Position numbers and translations under genes: made by a program. Below the pieces are notes generated by a model, which worked only from the letters and a program-made list of their open reading frames with translations, searched no databases and was not told the DNA's origin. Positions 1-7,335 of a stretch of DNA of 15,568 bases are shown here, piece after piece (positions within the stretch are counted from its first letter, which is position 1; each line of letters begins with the position of its first letter). The stretch comes from Flavobacteriaceae bacterium (lineage in GTDB: Bacteria > Bacteroidota > Bacteroidia > Flavobacteriales > Flavobacteriaceae), in contig JAURBD010000032.1 of NCBI GenBank assembly GCA_030829155.1, positions 1 to 15,568 on the forward strand. The letters are read 5' to 3'.

Positions 1-294
1 GGAGAAAGTGTATCAATCAACATGTTTTTTGATTCCGAAAATTATCTTTTTAAACTCAAATATTTAGGAGTAGAAACACTCGACACAAAATTTGGAAAAA
101 TAGCCTGCAGAAAATATATCCCCTATGTACAAAGTGGGCGTGTGTTTAGAGAAGAAGAAAGTGTTGCTCTATGGGTAAGTAATGATGAAAATAAGATCCC
201 TATTCGTCTTCAAGCAGACATTGCTATTGGATCAATAAAATGCGATCTTGAAAACTTTAAAAACCTCAAACATCCTTTCAAAATTAAAATTTAA
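1..294 (+). CDS. DUF3108 domain protein, C-terminal part (5' end outside window)
   Basis: The frame is open from the first base and ends at TAA 292-294, giving the last 97 residues of a longer protein; the ATG at 22 lies inside the domain and is not the likely start. The visible part has the pattern I associate with the C-terminal half of DUF3108: a basic/hydrophobic beta-rich run, a Y-L-G-V-E-T segment, a G-K-I-A-C-R-K-Y-I-P segment and then the typical A-L-W-V-S-N-D followed by I-P-I-R-L. DUF3108 proteins are usually exported beta-rich proteins of unknown function, about 230-270 residues long; the signal peptide would lie upstream and cannot be checked. The M23 lipoprotein gene follows 68 bases downstream on the same strand with no clear promoter between, so the two may be co-transcribed. 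The family call rests on motif recognition only. Confidence 0.75.
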   Translation, partial: GESVSINMFFDSENYLFKLKYLGVETLDTKFGKIACRKYIPYVQSGRVFREEESVALWVSNDENKIPIRLQADIAIGSIKCDLENFKNLKHPFKIKI

Positions 295-362
295 AATTGT
301 TGTTAAGTTTTCAAAAAAAAAGGAATTTGATCCCCAAATATTCCGAAATTTGTACGCAAATT

Positions 363-1655
363 ATGCAACGCAAAATAATTTATTTTAAAAACTTGTTTAG
401 CCCTCTCTTGGCTTTGATGGTAACTGTAGTTTTCATGTCTTGTGAAAACAGTGGCTCAAAAAAAAGCGACCCCCTTATTGAAACCGAAATAAAAATTGAA
501 CCCAACATGAAATATGGTTATGATTTAAACCTCTACGATGAAAAAAAATTAAAAATTAAACGCGGGGATACCTTTGGAGCAATTTTAGAACAAAATGGCA
601 TTGATTATCCAGAAGTTTACAAGATTTTACAAGTCATAAAAAAATCTGAGGTTAATATTCGAAAATTACAAATAGGGAAACCCTACACCCTTCTGTTTCC
701 AAAGGACAGCATTTCAAAACCTAATGCCTTTATTTATCAGTCCGGTATTGAGGGTTATGATGTGGTTCAACTGAAAGATAGTCTTTTTGCCAAAAAAATT
801 AAAAAACCAACTCGTGTGGTTGAACTCGAAGCAACTGGGATTATTGAGACCTCCTTGTACAACACGATGAACTCCAGCGGATACAACAGTAATTTAACTT
901 ATTATTTGGCAGATGTTTACGCATGGACAATAGATTTTACTAGGCTTGACAAAGGGGACAGATTTAAGGTAATCTACACAGAGCGTTTTGTTGATGACAG
1001 TATTTCAATTGGTATTGAAAAGATTAAAGCAGCTTATTTTGAGCATCGAAACAAACCCCTTTATGCCTACGAATTTCAAACCGATAGCATCAAAGGAATC
1101 ACAGATTATTTTGACGCAGAAGCCAAGAATTTACGTCGGGCATTTCTTAAAGCTCCCGTTAATTTTAGTAGAATCTCTTCACGATACAACCTCAAAAGGC
1201 GGATCGCATATTACGGAAGAGTTAAGCCCCATAAAGGAACCGATTATGCTGCTCCAATAGGTACTCCAATTATGGCTACTGCAAAAGGAACTGTTGTCAA
1301 ATCAAGTTACACAAGAGGAAACGGTAACTATGTAAAAATCAGACACAACAATACTTACTCAACACAATACCTCCATATGAAACGAAGAAAAGTACGTGTT
1401 GGCCAATTTGTAAAACAAGGAGATGTAATTGGTTGGGTAGGAATGACAGGGAATACATCAGGACCACATGTATGTTACCGCTTTTGGAAAAATGGAAGGC
1501 AAGTTGATCCTTTCAGGCAAAAACTCCCAGAAGCAAAACCCATTTCAAATGAATTAAAAAAACAATTTCTAACCTACATTAAGCACTTACAAACACAACT
1601 GAATTGTTTGTCTTTTGAAGAACAAAAAGAAAACCCAACTTTAGTATTGAATTAA
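363..1655 (+). CDS. Lipoprotein with LysM/OapA-like and M23 (LytM) peptidase domains
   Basis: This 430-residue protein is probably a cell-wall hydrolase or hydrolase-related regulator anchored in a membrane. The frame opens at a TTG at 297, but the ATG at 363 gives a clean lipoprotein signal: basic start (Q-R-K), hydrophobic run, then F-M-S-C with Cys27 as lipidation site. Residues about 60-110 (I-K-R-G-D-T-F-G-A-I-L, later L-Q-I-G-K-P-Y-T) resemble a LysM/OapA-like module. The C-terminal half is an M23 domain: H-K-G-T-D with His290 and Asp294, a Y-L-H-M segment, and G-P-H-V-C-Y-R-F with His369. In classic M23 enzymes the last motif is H-x-H and the second His binds zinc; here that position is Cys371. 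I recall GPHVC-type motifs in other Bacteroidota, so it may still bind metal, but activity is not certain. pgi starts 4 bases after the stop. Confidence 0.88.
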   Translation: MQRKIIYFKNLFSPLLALMVTVVFMSCENSGSKKSDPLIETEIKIEPNMKYGYDLNLYDEKKLKIKRGDTFGAILEQNGIDYPEVYKILQVIKKSEVNIRKLQIGKPYTLLFPKDSISKPNAFIYQSGIEGYDVVQLKDSLFAKKIKKPTRVVELEATGIIETSLYNTMNSSGYNSNLTYYLADVYAWTIDFTRLDKGDRFKVIYTERFVDDSISIGIEKIKAAYFEHRNKPLYAYEFQTDSIKGITDYFDAEAKNLRRAFLKAPVNFSRISSRYNLKRRIAYYGRVKPHKGTDYAAPIGTPIMATAKGTVVKSSYTRGNGNYVKIRHNNTYSTQYLHMKRRKVRVGQFVKQGDVIGWVGMTGNTSGPHVCYRFWKNGRQVDPFRQKLPEAKPISNELKKQFLTYIKHLQTQLNCLSFEEQKENPTLVLN

Positions 1656-1659
1656 AATT

Positions 1660-3297
1660 ATGGCATTACAAAACATAAATCCAACCCAAACGCAAGCTTG
1701 GAAAAAACTTGAAAAACATTTTGAATCACATAAAAACATAAAACTTCAAGATGTGTTCCAAAATGAAAAAAATCGCTTTAACGATTTATCCGTTCATTGG
1801 GAGGATTTTTTAGTTGATTATTCAAAAAATAGAATTAGTAAAGAAACCCTAAACTTACTTGTTGAGTTGGCAGAAGAATGTGGTCTTAATGATGCTGTTG
1901 AAGCTTACTTTAAAGGCGATGCTATCAATCAAACCGAAAACAGAGCCGTACTCCATACTGCATTGAGGTCTCAAGAAAATGATCAGGTTTTTGTTGATGG
2001 ATTGGATGTTATTCCAGAAGTTTTTGCCGTTAAAGAAAAAATACGTGAATTCACTTTATCAATTATCTCTGGAACTCATAAAGGATTTACAGGTAAGTCA
2101 ATTACCGATATCGTAAACATTGGTATTGGAGGTTCGGATCTTGGTCCAGCAATGATTGTAGAAGGTCTAGAATTTTACAAAAACCATCTCAACACTCATT
2201 TTGTTTCAAACGTTGAAGGAGATCATGTTCACGAAATTCTCAGAAAACTAGATCGAGAAACTACCTTATTTGTAATTGTTTCTAAAACCTTTACAACTCA
2301 AGAAACACTTACTAATGCCAATACCATTCGTAAATGGTTCTTAAAACAAGCCTCTGAGGAAGCCATTGCAAAACATTTTGTAGCGGTCTCTACAAACCTA
2401 GAAAAAATCGGAGAATTTGGAATTCATCCAGACAATGTATTCCCAATGAAAGATTGGGTTGGAGGGCGTTTTTCATTATGGTCTGCAGTTGGTTTAAGTA
2501 TTGCTTTAGCTGTTGGCTCAGAAAACTTTGAAGCCCTTCTTAGAGGCGCAAATGCCATGGATACCCATTTTAAAAAAGAACCTTTCAAAAAAAATATTCC
2601 TGTGATATTGGCGCTAATTAGTGTTTGGTACAACAATTTTTGGGGTGCCGAAAGTGAAGCCATCATTCCGTACACCCAATATCTACGAAACCTTCCAGCC
2701 TACCTCCAACAAGGTATTATGGAAAGCAATGGTAAAAGTGTTGATCGAAATGGAAAACAAATAACCTACCAAACAGGAACCATCATATGGGGAGGCTCGG
2801 GAACCAACGCACAGCACGCCTTTTTTCAACTAATACATCAAGGAACCAAATTGATTCCTGCCGACTTCATTGGATTTAAAAAACCTCTTTATGGAGAAAT
2901 TGATCATCATCAAAAATTAATGGCAAACTTCTTGGCACAAACCGAAGCCTTGATGCAAGGAAAAAATGAAGAAACAGTAAATGAAGAATTGGTTAAGACC
3001 AACAAATCACCAAAAGAAATAGAAGCTCTATTGCACTTCAAAATTTTTAAAGGAAACCAACCCACTAATACATTGATGATCGATGCATTGACACCTGAAA
3101 GCTTGGGGAAGTTGGTTTCTATGTATGAGCACAAAATCTTTGTACAAGGTGTGATTTGGAACATCTTTAGCTACGATCAATGGGGTGTTGAATTGGGAAA
3201 ACAACTCGCTTCCGTAATTTTAACTGACATTACCAAGGAGACCAAAAATCCGCATGATCAGTCAACTCAAGGGTTATTAAATCATTTGGATGTCTAG
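1660..3297 (+). CDS. pgi: Glucose-6-phosphate isomerase
   Basis: Cytosolic enzyme of glycolysis and gluconeogenesis interconverting glucose 6-phosphate and fructose 6-phosphate. The 545-residue length matches the long bacterial Pgi type (E. coli has 549). Sugar-phosphate binding and signature motifs are all present: N-I-G-I-G-G-S-D-L-G-P, S-K-T-F-T-T-Q-E-T, G-G-R-F-S-L-W-S-A-V-G, and G-G-S-G-T-N-A-Q-H-A-F. The catalytic residues fall exactly on the E. coli numbers: Glu355 in M-E-S-N-G-K, His386 in A-Q-H-A and Lys514 in V-E-L-G-K-Q, so the start at 1660 is well supported. The gene lies 4 bases after the M23 gene and is probably co-transcribed with it. Its TAG stop overlaps the recJ stop on the other strand. 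Confidence 0.99.
   Translation: MALQNINPTQTQAWKKLEKHFESHKNIKLQDVFQNEKNRFNDLSVHWEDFLVDYSKNRISKETLNLLVELAEECGLNDAVEAYFKGDAINQTENRAVLHTALRSQENDQVFVDGLDVIPEVFAVKEKIREFTLSIISGTHKGFTGKSITDIVNIGIGGSDLGPAMIVEGLEFYKNHLNTHFVSNVEGDHVHEILRKLDRETTLFVIVSKTFTTQETLTNANTIRKWFLKQASEEAIAKHFVAVSTNLEKIGEFGIHPDNVFPMKDWVGGRFSLWSAVGLSIALAVGSENFEALLRGANAMDTHFKKEPFKKNIPVILALISVWYNNFWGAESEAIIPYTQYLRNLPAYLQQGIMESNGKSVDRNGKQITYQTGTIIWGGSGTNAQHAFFQLIHQGTKLIPADFIGFKKPLYGEIDHHQKLMANFLAQTEALMQGKNEETVNEELVKTNKSPKEIEALLHFKIFKGNQPTNTLMIDALTPESLGKLVSMYEHKIFVQGVIWNIFSYDQWGVELGKQLASVILTDITKETKNPHDQSTQGLLNHLDV
3294..3297. other. Shared, overlapping stop codons of pgi and recJ
   Basis: The palindrome CTAG supplies TAG for pgi on the plus strand (3295-3297) and TAG for recJ on the minus strand (3294-3296). 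The two convergent genes therefore overlap tail to tail by four bases, with no room for a terminator between the coding regions. Any transcription stop for either gene must lie within the other gene or act without a hairpin. Confidence 0.97.
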
Positions 3298-4979
3298 GTA
3301 ATCAGATCTTTAACTTTCAATTGTAGAGAGGTTTGACCATTCCATTCGTTTTCATCTAAAGTGTAAACGAGGTTAAAAGGTTTTTTTGATTGGATATGGG
3401 TTAAAAAATTTGCTTTACTAAAGGCAATTCCAATCATTGGTTTTTTTTCTGTTTGAATCGATAAGCGCAAGTGCGAGCCATCTTTTCCTACTGCTTTTGA
3501 ATGTCCTGAATCTAGGGCATTATTGGTTCTAAAAACAGGGCGCATATTTTGTGGACCAAAAGGGCCTAATTGATCCAAAATTCTAAAAAGCTTTGGAGTT
3601 AATTCTGAAAGGGACACTTCTAAATCATAAACAATCGTAGGAATACGTTGGTCTGGTAAAATGCAATCTTGAACTGTTTTCTCAAAAGCTTTTTTAAAAG
3701 CTGCATATCGATCTTTTTTTATCGTCAATCCAGCTGCATATTTATGTCCTCCAAATTGTATGATATGATCCTTACAAGCTTCTAAGGCCTCATAAACATT
3801 AAATCCTTTTACAGAACGAACAGACCCTACCATAGTGTCATCAACAACCGAAAAAACTACCGTTGGGCGGTAATGGGTTTCGATAAGACGAGAGGCTACA
3901 ATCCCAATAACTCCTTTGTGCCAGTCCTCACCGCAGACAACAGTGCTGTATCGTTCTTGCTCCTTTAAGTTTTCAATCAAAGTTAGTGCCTCTTTGGTAA
4001 TACGTTCATCTGTTGTTCGTCTTTCAGAATTTAAAGTCTCAATAGTTGTAGCCAATTGTTGAACTGCATCGGGCTCTTTTTCGATAAGTAATTTTACCGC
4101 ATTAAGAGCACTGCCCATCCGTCCTGCTGCATTAATTCGTGGAGCTATAATAAAAACTAAATCCGTTATGGTTGGGGGTTTTTTGAGATGGGAGATTAAA
4201 GGTTTTAGTCCAATCCTTGGATCACCCCTAAGTTGTTCAATCCCATAAAAGGCTAGAATTCTATTTTCTCCTGTCATGGGAACGATATCAGCTGCAATTG
4301 CAGTAGCGACTAAATCCAAATAAGAATAAAGTTCTTTTGGGTCTTCCTTCCAAAAAGTTGTAAGAGCCTGTATTAGTTTAAAACCAATACCACAACCACA
4401 TAGCTCCTTATAAGGATAATTACAATCGGTTCGTTTTGGATCTAAAACAGCAACTGCATCTGGAATTTTTTCAGCAGGTAAATGGTGATCACAGATGATA
4501 AAATCAATCCCTTTTGATTGAGCATATTTCACTTTCTCAACCGCCTTGATTCCACAATCTAATGCAATAATCAATCGTACTCCTTTTTCAGCTGCAACAT
4601 CAATCCCTTGATATGAAATTCCATAACCCTCGGTATACCGATCAGGTATATAGGGGATTATTTTTTGGAAGAAGGGTTTAAGAAAAGAATACACTAAAGA
4701 AACCGATGTGGTTCCATCAACATCGTAATCTCCATAAATCATTAGAGCATCTTGATCGCGACAACCCTGATCAATCCGTTCAACAGCTTCTTGCATATCT
4801 TGCATCAAAAAAGGATCATGTAAATCGGCAAATTGCGGCCTAAAAAAAGCTTTAGCACTTTCAAAATCCTCTATCCCTCTTTGAATTAAAAGTATTGCTA
4901 TGGTTTCAGGAATTTGCAAAGCTTCCTGTATGTCTTTTACTTTTTTAGAGTCTGGAGTTGATTTAGATTCCCAACGCAT
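3294..4979 (-). CDS. recJ: Single-stranded-DNA-specific exonuclease RecJ
   Basis: 5'-to-3' exonuclease for single-stranded DNA, used in recombinational and mismatch repair. The 561-residue product has the DHH-family core: G-D-Y-D-V-D-G (Asp84, Asp86, Asp88), L-D-C-G (Asp141), C-D-H-H (164-166), then I-A-A-D-I-V-P and A-P-R-I-N-A-A-G-R-M, followed by the DHHA1 part with W-H-K-G-V-I-G-I-V-A-S-R and F-G-G-H-K (GGH at 410-412), and a C-terminal OB-fold-like tail. The frame extends 12 codons further upstream (to 5015), but that stretch lies inside rsmI; the ATG at 4979, one base after the rsmI stop, gives the usual M-R-W start and the expected length. It is the last gene of the leftward block 6633-3294 and converges with pgi. 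Confidence 0.98.
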   Translation of the reverse strand: MRWESKSTPDSKKVKDIQEALQIPETIAILLIQRGIEDFESAKAFFRPQFADLHDPFLMQDMQEAVERIDQGCRDQDALMIYGDYDVDGTTSVSLVYSFLKPFFQKIIPYIPDRYTEGYGISYQGIDVAAEKGVRLIIALDCGIKAVEKVKYAQSKGIDFIICDHHLPAEKIPDAVAVLDPKRTDCNYPYKELCGCGIGFKLIQALTTFWKEDPKELYSYLDLVATAIAADIVPMTGENRILAFYGIEQLRGDPRIGLKPLISHLKKPPTITDLVFIIAPRINAAGRMGSALNAVKLLIEKEPDAVQQLATTIETLNSERRTTDERITKEALTLIENLKEQERYSTVVCGEDWHKGVIGIVASRLIETHYRPTVVFSVVDDTMVGSVRSVKGFNVYEALEACKDHIIQFGGHKYAAGLTIKKDRYAAFKKAFEKTVQDCILPDQRIPTIVYDLEVSLSELTPKLFRILDQLGPFGPQNMRPVFRTNNALDSGHSKAVGKDGSHLRLSIQTEKKPMIGIAFSKANFLTHIQSKKPFNLVYTLDENEWNGQTSLQLKVKDLIT

Positions 4980-4980
4980 C

Positions 4981-5658
4981 TTATTTCTTAGGTTTACCTG
5001 CAATGCATAAAACAAATTCTCCCTTAGGAGGTTTTTGTTCCAAGTATTCTTTTACTTCTAGTATTGTTCCTCGAAAAGTTTCTTCGTGAAGTTTAGTTAA
5101 TTCTCGAGAAAAACTTAACTGACGCTCAGCTCCAAAAAAGTCTATAAACTGAGTCACTGTTTTTAAAACTTTGTGAGGGGATTCATAAATGATTATTGTT
5201 CTGTTTTCTTCGGCTAATTGTTTTAAACGAGTTTGTCTTCCTTTTTTTGGAGGCAGAAATCCTTCAAAAACAAAGCGGTCGTTAGGCAAAGTACTTTGAA
5301 GCAAAGCTGGGACAAAGGCAGTAGCTCCTGGTAAACATTCTGTTTCAATATTATTGGCAACTGCTTCTCGAAGCAACAAAAATCCGGGATCAGAAATTGC
5401 TGGAGTGCCAGCATCAGAAATTAAAGCAATGTTTTGCCCTTGTTTTAATTTTGAAATAATCGATGGCAACATACTGTGTTCGTTATGCATATGGTGGCTC
5501 TGTAATGATACTGATATGTTGTAATGCTTTAAAAGCTTACTACTTATGCGAGTATCTTCTGCTAAGATCAAATCAACATGCGACAGTACTTCTATTGCTC
5601 TAAAGGTTATGTCTTTGAGATTGCCGATCGGTGTTGGCACCAAAAATAATTTTCCCAC
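4981..5658 (-). CDS. rsmI: 16S rRNA (cytidine-1402 2'-O)-methyltransferase
   Basis: SAM-dependent methyltransferase of the tetrapyrrole-methylase fold that methylates the ribose of C1402 in 16S rRNA, in the decoding centre. Motifs in order: V-P-T-P-I-G-N-L (7-14), A-E-D-T-R (33-37), S-D-A-G-T-P-A-I-S-D-P-G (81-92), C-L-P-G-A-T-A, Y-E-S-P-H, R-E-L-T-K-L-H-E-E and the closing K-G-E-F-V. At 225 residues it lacks the C-terminal extension of the E. coli protein (about 286), as I recall for other Bacteroidota. Translation must begin at GTG 5658: an in-frame TAA (the stop of the upstream gene) lies two codons before it, and M-G-K-L-F-L-V-P is the normal N-terminus. It starts 3 bases after the DoxX-like gene and ends one base before recJ, so translational coupling is likely. 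Confidence 0.97.
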   Translation of the reverse strand: MGKLFLVPTPIGNLKDITFRAIEVLSHVDLILAEDTRISSKLLKHYNISVSLQSHHMHNEHSMLPSIISKLKQGQNIALISDAGTPAISDPGFLLLREAVANNIETECLPGATAFVPALLQSTLPNDRFVFEGFLPPKKGRQTRLKQLAEENRTIIIYESPHKVLKTVTQFIDFFGAERQLSFSRELTKLHEETFRGTILEVKEYLEQKPPKGEFVLCIAGKPKK

Positions 5659-5661
5659 TCC

Positions 5662-6015
5662 TTATCTAACTTTGTTTTTATAATAATAAGACAACAACAG
5701 AACAACTAAAGCAAATAGGGATCCTCCAACATCTCCGTCCTGAGCCTTCCAATGAGCTGTAGCAGCCAACACAAAATCAAAAAATAAGCCTGCATAAGCC
5801 CATTCAACAAGCTTTTGCCATCTGTTTCTCAATATCGTAATTACGGCTAATATTTTCGCTACTGCCAAAGGAACAATAATATGAGTCGGATAACCTAAAG
5901 ATAGAAATTCATTTTTGATTTCTTCTGTACGAATTAAGTAAAGGATCCCACTTGCTAAGGTCATTAGTGAAAGAAGAAGGGTTGCTGTCCAGTAAAGATT
6001 TTTTTGTAGGTTCAT
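5662..6015 (-). CDS. DoxX-like small integral membrane protein
   Basis: A 117-residue protein with four predicted membrane segments (about residues 8-28, 45-62, 70-89 and 98-113) separated by short polar turns. The order L-G-Y-P followed by P-L-A-V-A-K-I-L-A, then W-A-Y-A-G-L-F-F-D-F and A-T-A-H-W matches what I know of the DoxX-like family. These are small inner-membrane proteins of mostly unknown role; some relatives are linked to quinones or oxidative stress, but nothing here assigns a function. It lies between the hypothetical gene (12 bases upstream) and rsmI (3 bases downstream), so it is probably transcribed with both; that position does not explain its role. Confidence 0.85.
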   Translation of the reverse strand: MNLQKNLYWTATLLLSLMTLASGILYLIRTEEIKNEFLSLGYPTHIIVPLAVAKILAVITILRNRWQKLVEWAYAGLFFDFVLAATAHWKAQDGDVGGSLFALVVLLLSYYYKNKVR

Positions 6016-6027
6016 ATGGGGTTAGAT

Positions 6028-6633
6028 TTAGTTAAAATTCTGTTCAATTATTTTGATAAATCTCAGCTCAAAAGATTCTTTACCTTCCCAATGATAGTAG
6101 TCAGGTTTTACTAGGTTTTCGATGAATTCATTTGCTTCTTCAAAATCATCATAAGTTTGAATTTGTGAAATCACTCTTTGATACTCTTCAACACTTCCAT
6201 TAAATAAATTTTTTATAAAAGCCAACCGATCATTCAACCCTACTTTTAATCCTTTTCCTAAAATGTCGTTCAAGTTTTTAGAATTCTCTTCGGATAAATC
6301 TGATGCTATTGGAATTGAATTATCTTTTTTTACAAAAACGGGGTCACTAATCGCGTTAGCAAACAAGCTTTCTATTGATGATGAAACGTCTTTATTAGGC
6401 TCTGTATCAGAGTGTGAAGACTCTTCAATAATTTGCTTAAGATTTTTACCCTCTTCGACTACAACTTTATTTGAATTTTCTGTTAAACTCTTTTGCTTTT
6501 CATGCTCCAAAATTGTGATATGCTTTTGCAAAGCGCGAACCCGTAATTCAAGTTCAGCTATGTTTACACTATCCTCTTGATCTAAAATAGACTTCGCTAT
6601 TTGTTTTAATTCTGAAAGAAGTATATTAATCAT
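6028..6633 (-). CDS. Hypothetical protein with coiled coil and C-terminal conserved-looking domain
   Basis: I do not recognise a named family. The 201-residue protein has no signal peptide or membrane segment and is probably cytosolic. Residues about 23-50 form a likely coiled coil (heptad-like L/I/V with many E, K and Q), residues 51-120 are acidic, Ser/Asn-rich and probably disordered, and residues 133-200 look like a compact helical domain with N-D-R-L-A-F-I-K-N-L-F-N-G-S (134-147) and V-K-P-D-Y-Y-H-W-E-G-K-E (175-186). I recall similar N-D-R-F/L...L-F-N-G segments in Bacteroidota hypothetical proteins, so it is likely a real gene conserved within the phylum. It is first in the leftward block with the DoxX-like gene, rsmI and recJ, and divergent from tdk (78 bases). 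I saw no clear TAnnTTTG box for it. Confidence 0.8.
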   Translation of the reverse strand: MINILLSELKQIAKSILDQEDSVNIAELELRVRALQKHITILEHEKQKSLTENSNKVVVEEGKNLKQIIEESSHSDTEPNKDVSSSIESLFANAISDPVFVKKDNSIPIASDLSEENSKNLNDILGKGLKVGLNDRLAFIKNLFNGSVEEYQRVISQIQTYDDFEEANEFIENLVKPDYYHWEGKESFELRFIKIIEQNFN

Positions 6634-6637
6634 TAAA

Positions 6638-6673
6638 TTTGACTCTTATGAACAATTAGTTTTAATACTTTTG
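6638..6673 (+). promoter_or_regulatory. Putative Bacteroidota-type promoter for tdk-alr
   Basis: TACTTTTG at 6666-6673 is an exact match to the Bacteroidota -7 box TAnnTTTG. A TTTG at 6638-6641 could be the -33 element, but the 24-base gap is a few bases longer than usual, so the upstream half is weak. A start a few bases after 6673 would leave a leader of about 30 bases before the tdk ATG at 6712. Confidence 0.55.
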
Positions 6674-6711
6674 TTGAGGCTATTTAAAAAGCGCTGCTGA
6701 AAATTACAAAA

Positions 6712-7335
6712 ATGTTTTTAGAAAACACTGTAAATCAAAATGAACAATTCGGGTGGATCGAAGTAATCTGTGGTTCTATGTTTTCTGGAAAAACAGAAGA
6801 ATTAATTCGGCGGCTCAAACGTGCACAATTTGCCAAACAAAAAATTGAAATATTTAAACCCAGCATCGACAATCGTTATGAAAACGACTTGGTTACTTCT
6901 CATGATCAAAACAAAATTCGTTCAACACCTGTACCAGCAGCAACAAATATTCCAATTTTAGCTTCAGAATGTGATGTTGTAGGGATTGATGAGGCTCAAT
7001 TTTTTGATTCCGAAATAGTTCAGGTATGTAATGATCTTGCCAATCAAGGAATTCGTGTGATCGTTGCAGGTTTGGATATGGATTTCAAAGGAAATCCATT
7101 TGGGCCAATGCCTGCACTAATGGCTACAGCCGAGTATGTTACCAAAGTACATGCTGTCTGTACCCAAACTGGAAATTTAGCGCAATACAGTCACCGAATT
7201 TTACAAGATGATGATCTTGTTGTTTTGGGGGAAAGGGAAGTTTATGAACCTTTGAGTAGAGCGGCTTTTTATAAGGCCCGTATGGAAGAATCACTTCAAA
7301 AAAATAGAAAAGGAAAGTCTAAAAAAAATTCATGA
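6712..7335 (+). CDS. tdk: Thymidine kinase (type II)
   Basis: Salvage enzyme phosphorylating thymidine with ATP to dTMP in the cytosol. The 207-residue protein has the P-loop G-S-M-F-S-G-K-T (21-28, Lys27), a Walker B-like I-D-E-A-Q-F-F-D with the catalytic Glu94, V-A-G-L-D-M-D-F, and the lasso segment F-G-P-M-P-A-L-M-A-T-A-E-Y. The zinc ribbon that braces the lasso in most type II kinases is largely missing: where C-x-x-C is expected there is H-A-V-C (147-150), and the second pair is Ser182 and Ala185. I recall partial loss in other flavobacteria, so the enzyme is probably active. The stop overlaps the alr start (ATGA at 7332-7335), which suggests translational coupling. Confidence 0.97.
   Translation: MFLENTVNQNEQFGWIEVICGSMFSGKTEELIRRLKRAQFAKQKIEIFKPSIDNRYENDLVTSHDQNKIRSTPVPAATNIPILASECDVVGIDEAQFFDSEIVQVCNDLANQGIRVIVAGLDMDFKGNPFGPMPALMATAEYVTKVHAVCTQTGNLAQYSHRILQDDDLVVLGEREVYEPLSRAAFYKARMEESLQKNRKGKSKKNS

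Noticed and set aside
320..346. Imperfect inverted repeat (GGAA-TTTG / CAAA-TA-TTCC) before the M23 gene
   Set aside because: Two 4-base arms with a bulge are expected by chance in AT-rich DNA, and no promoter box accompanies them.
297..362. N-terminal extension of the M23 lipoprotein from a TTG start
   Set aside because: It would place 22 extra residues before a well-formed lipoprotein signal peptide; the ATG at 363 explains the sequence better.
2424..3164. Two minus-strand open frames (83 and 84 codons) inside pgi
   Set aside because: They lie wholly antisense to the conserved pgi gene and show no protein-like features.
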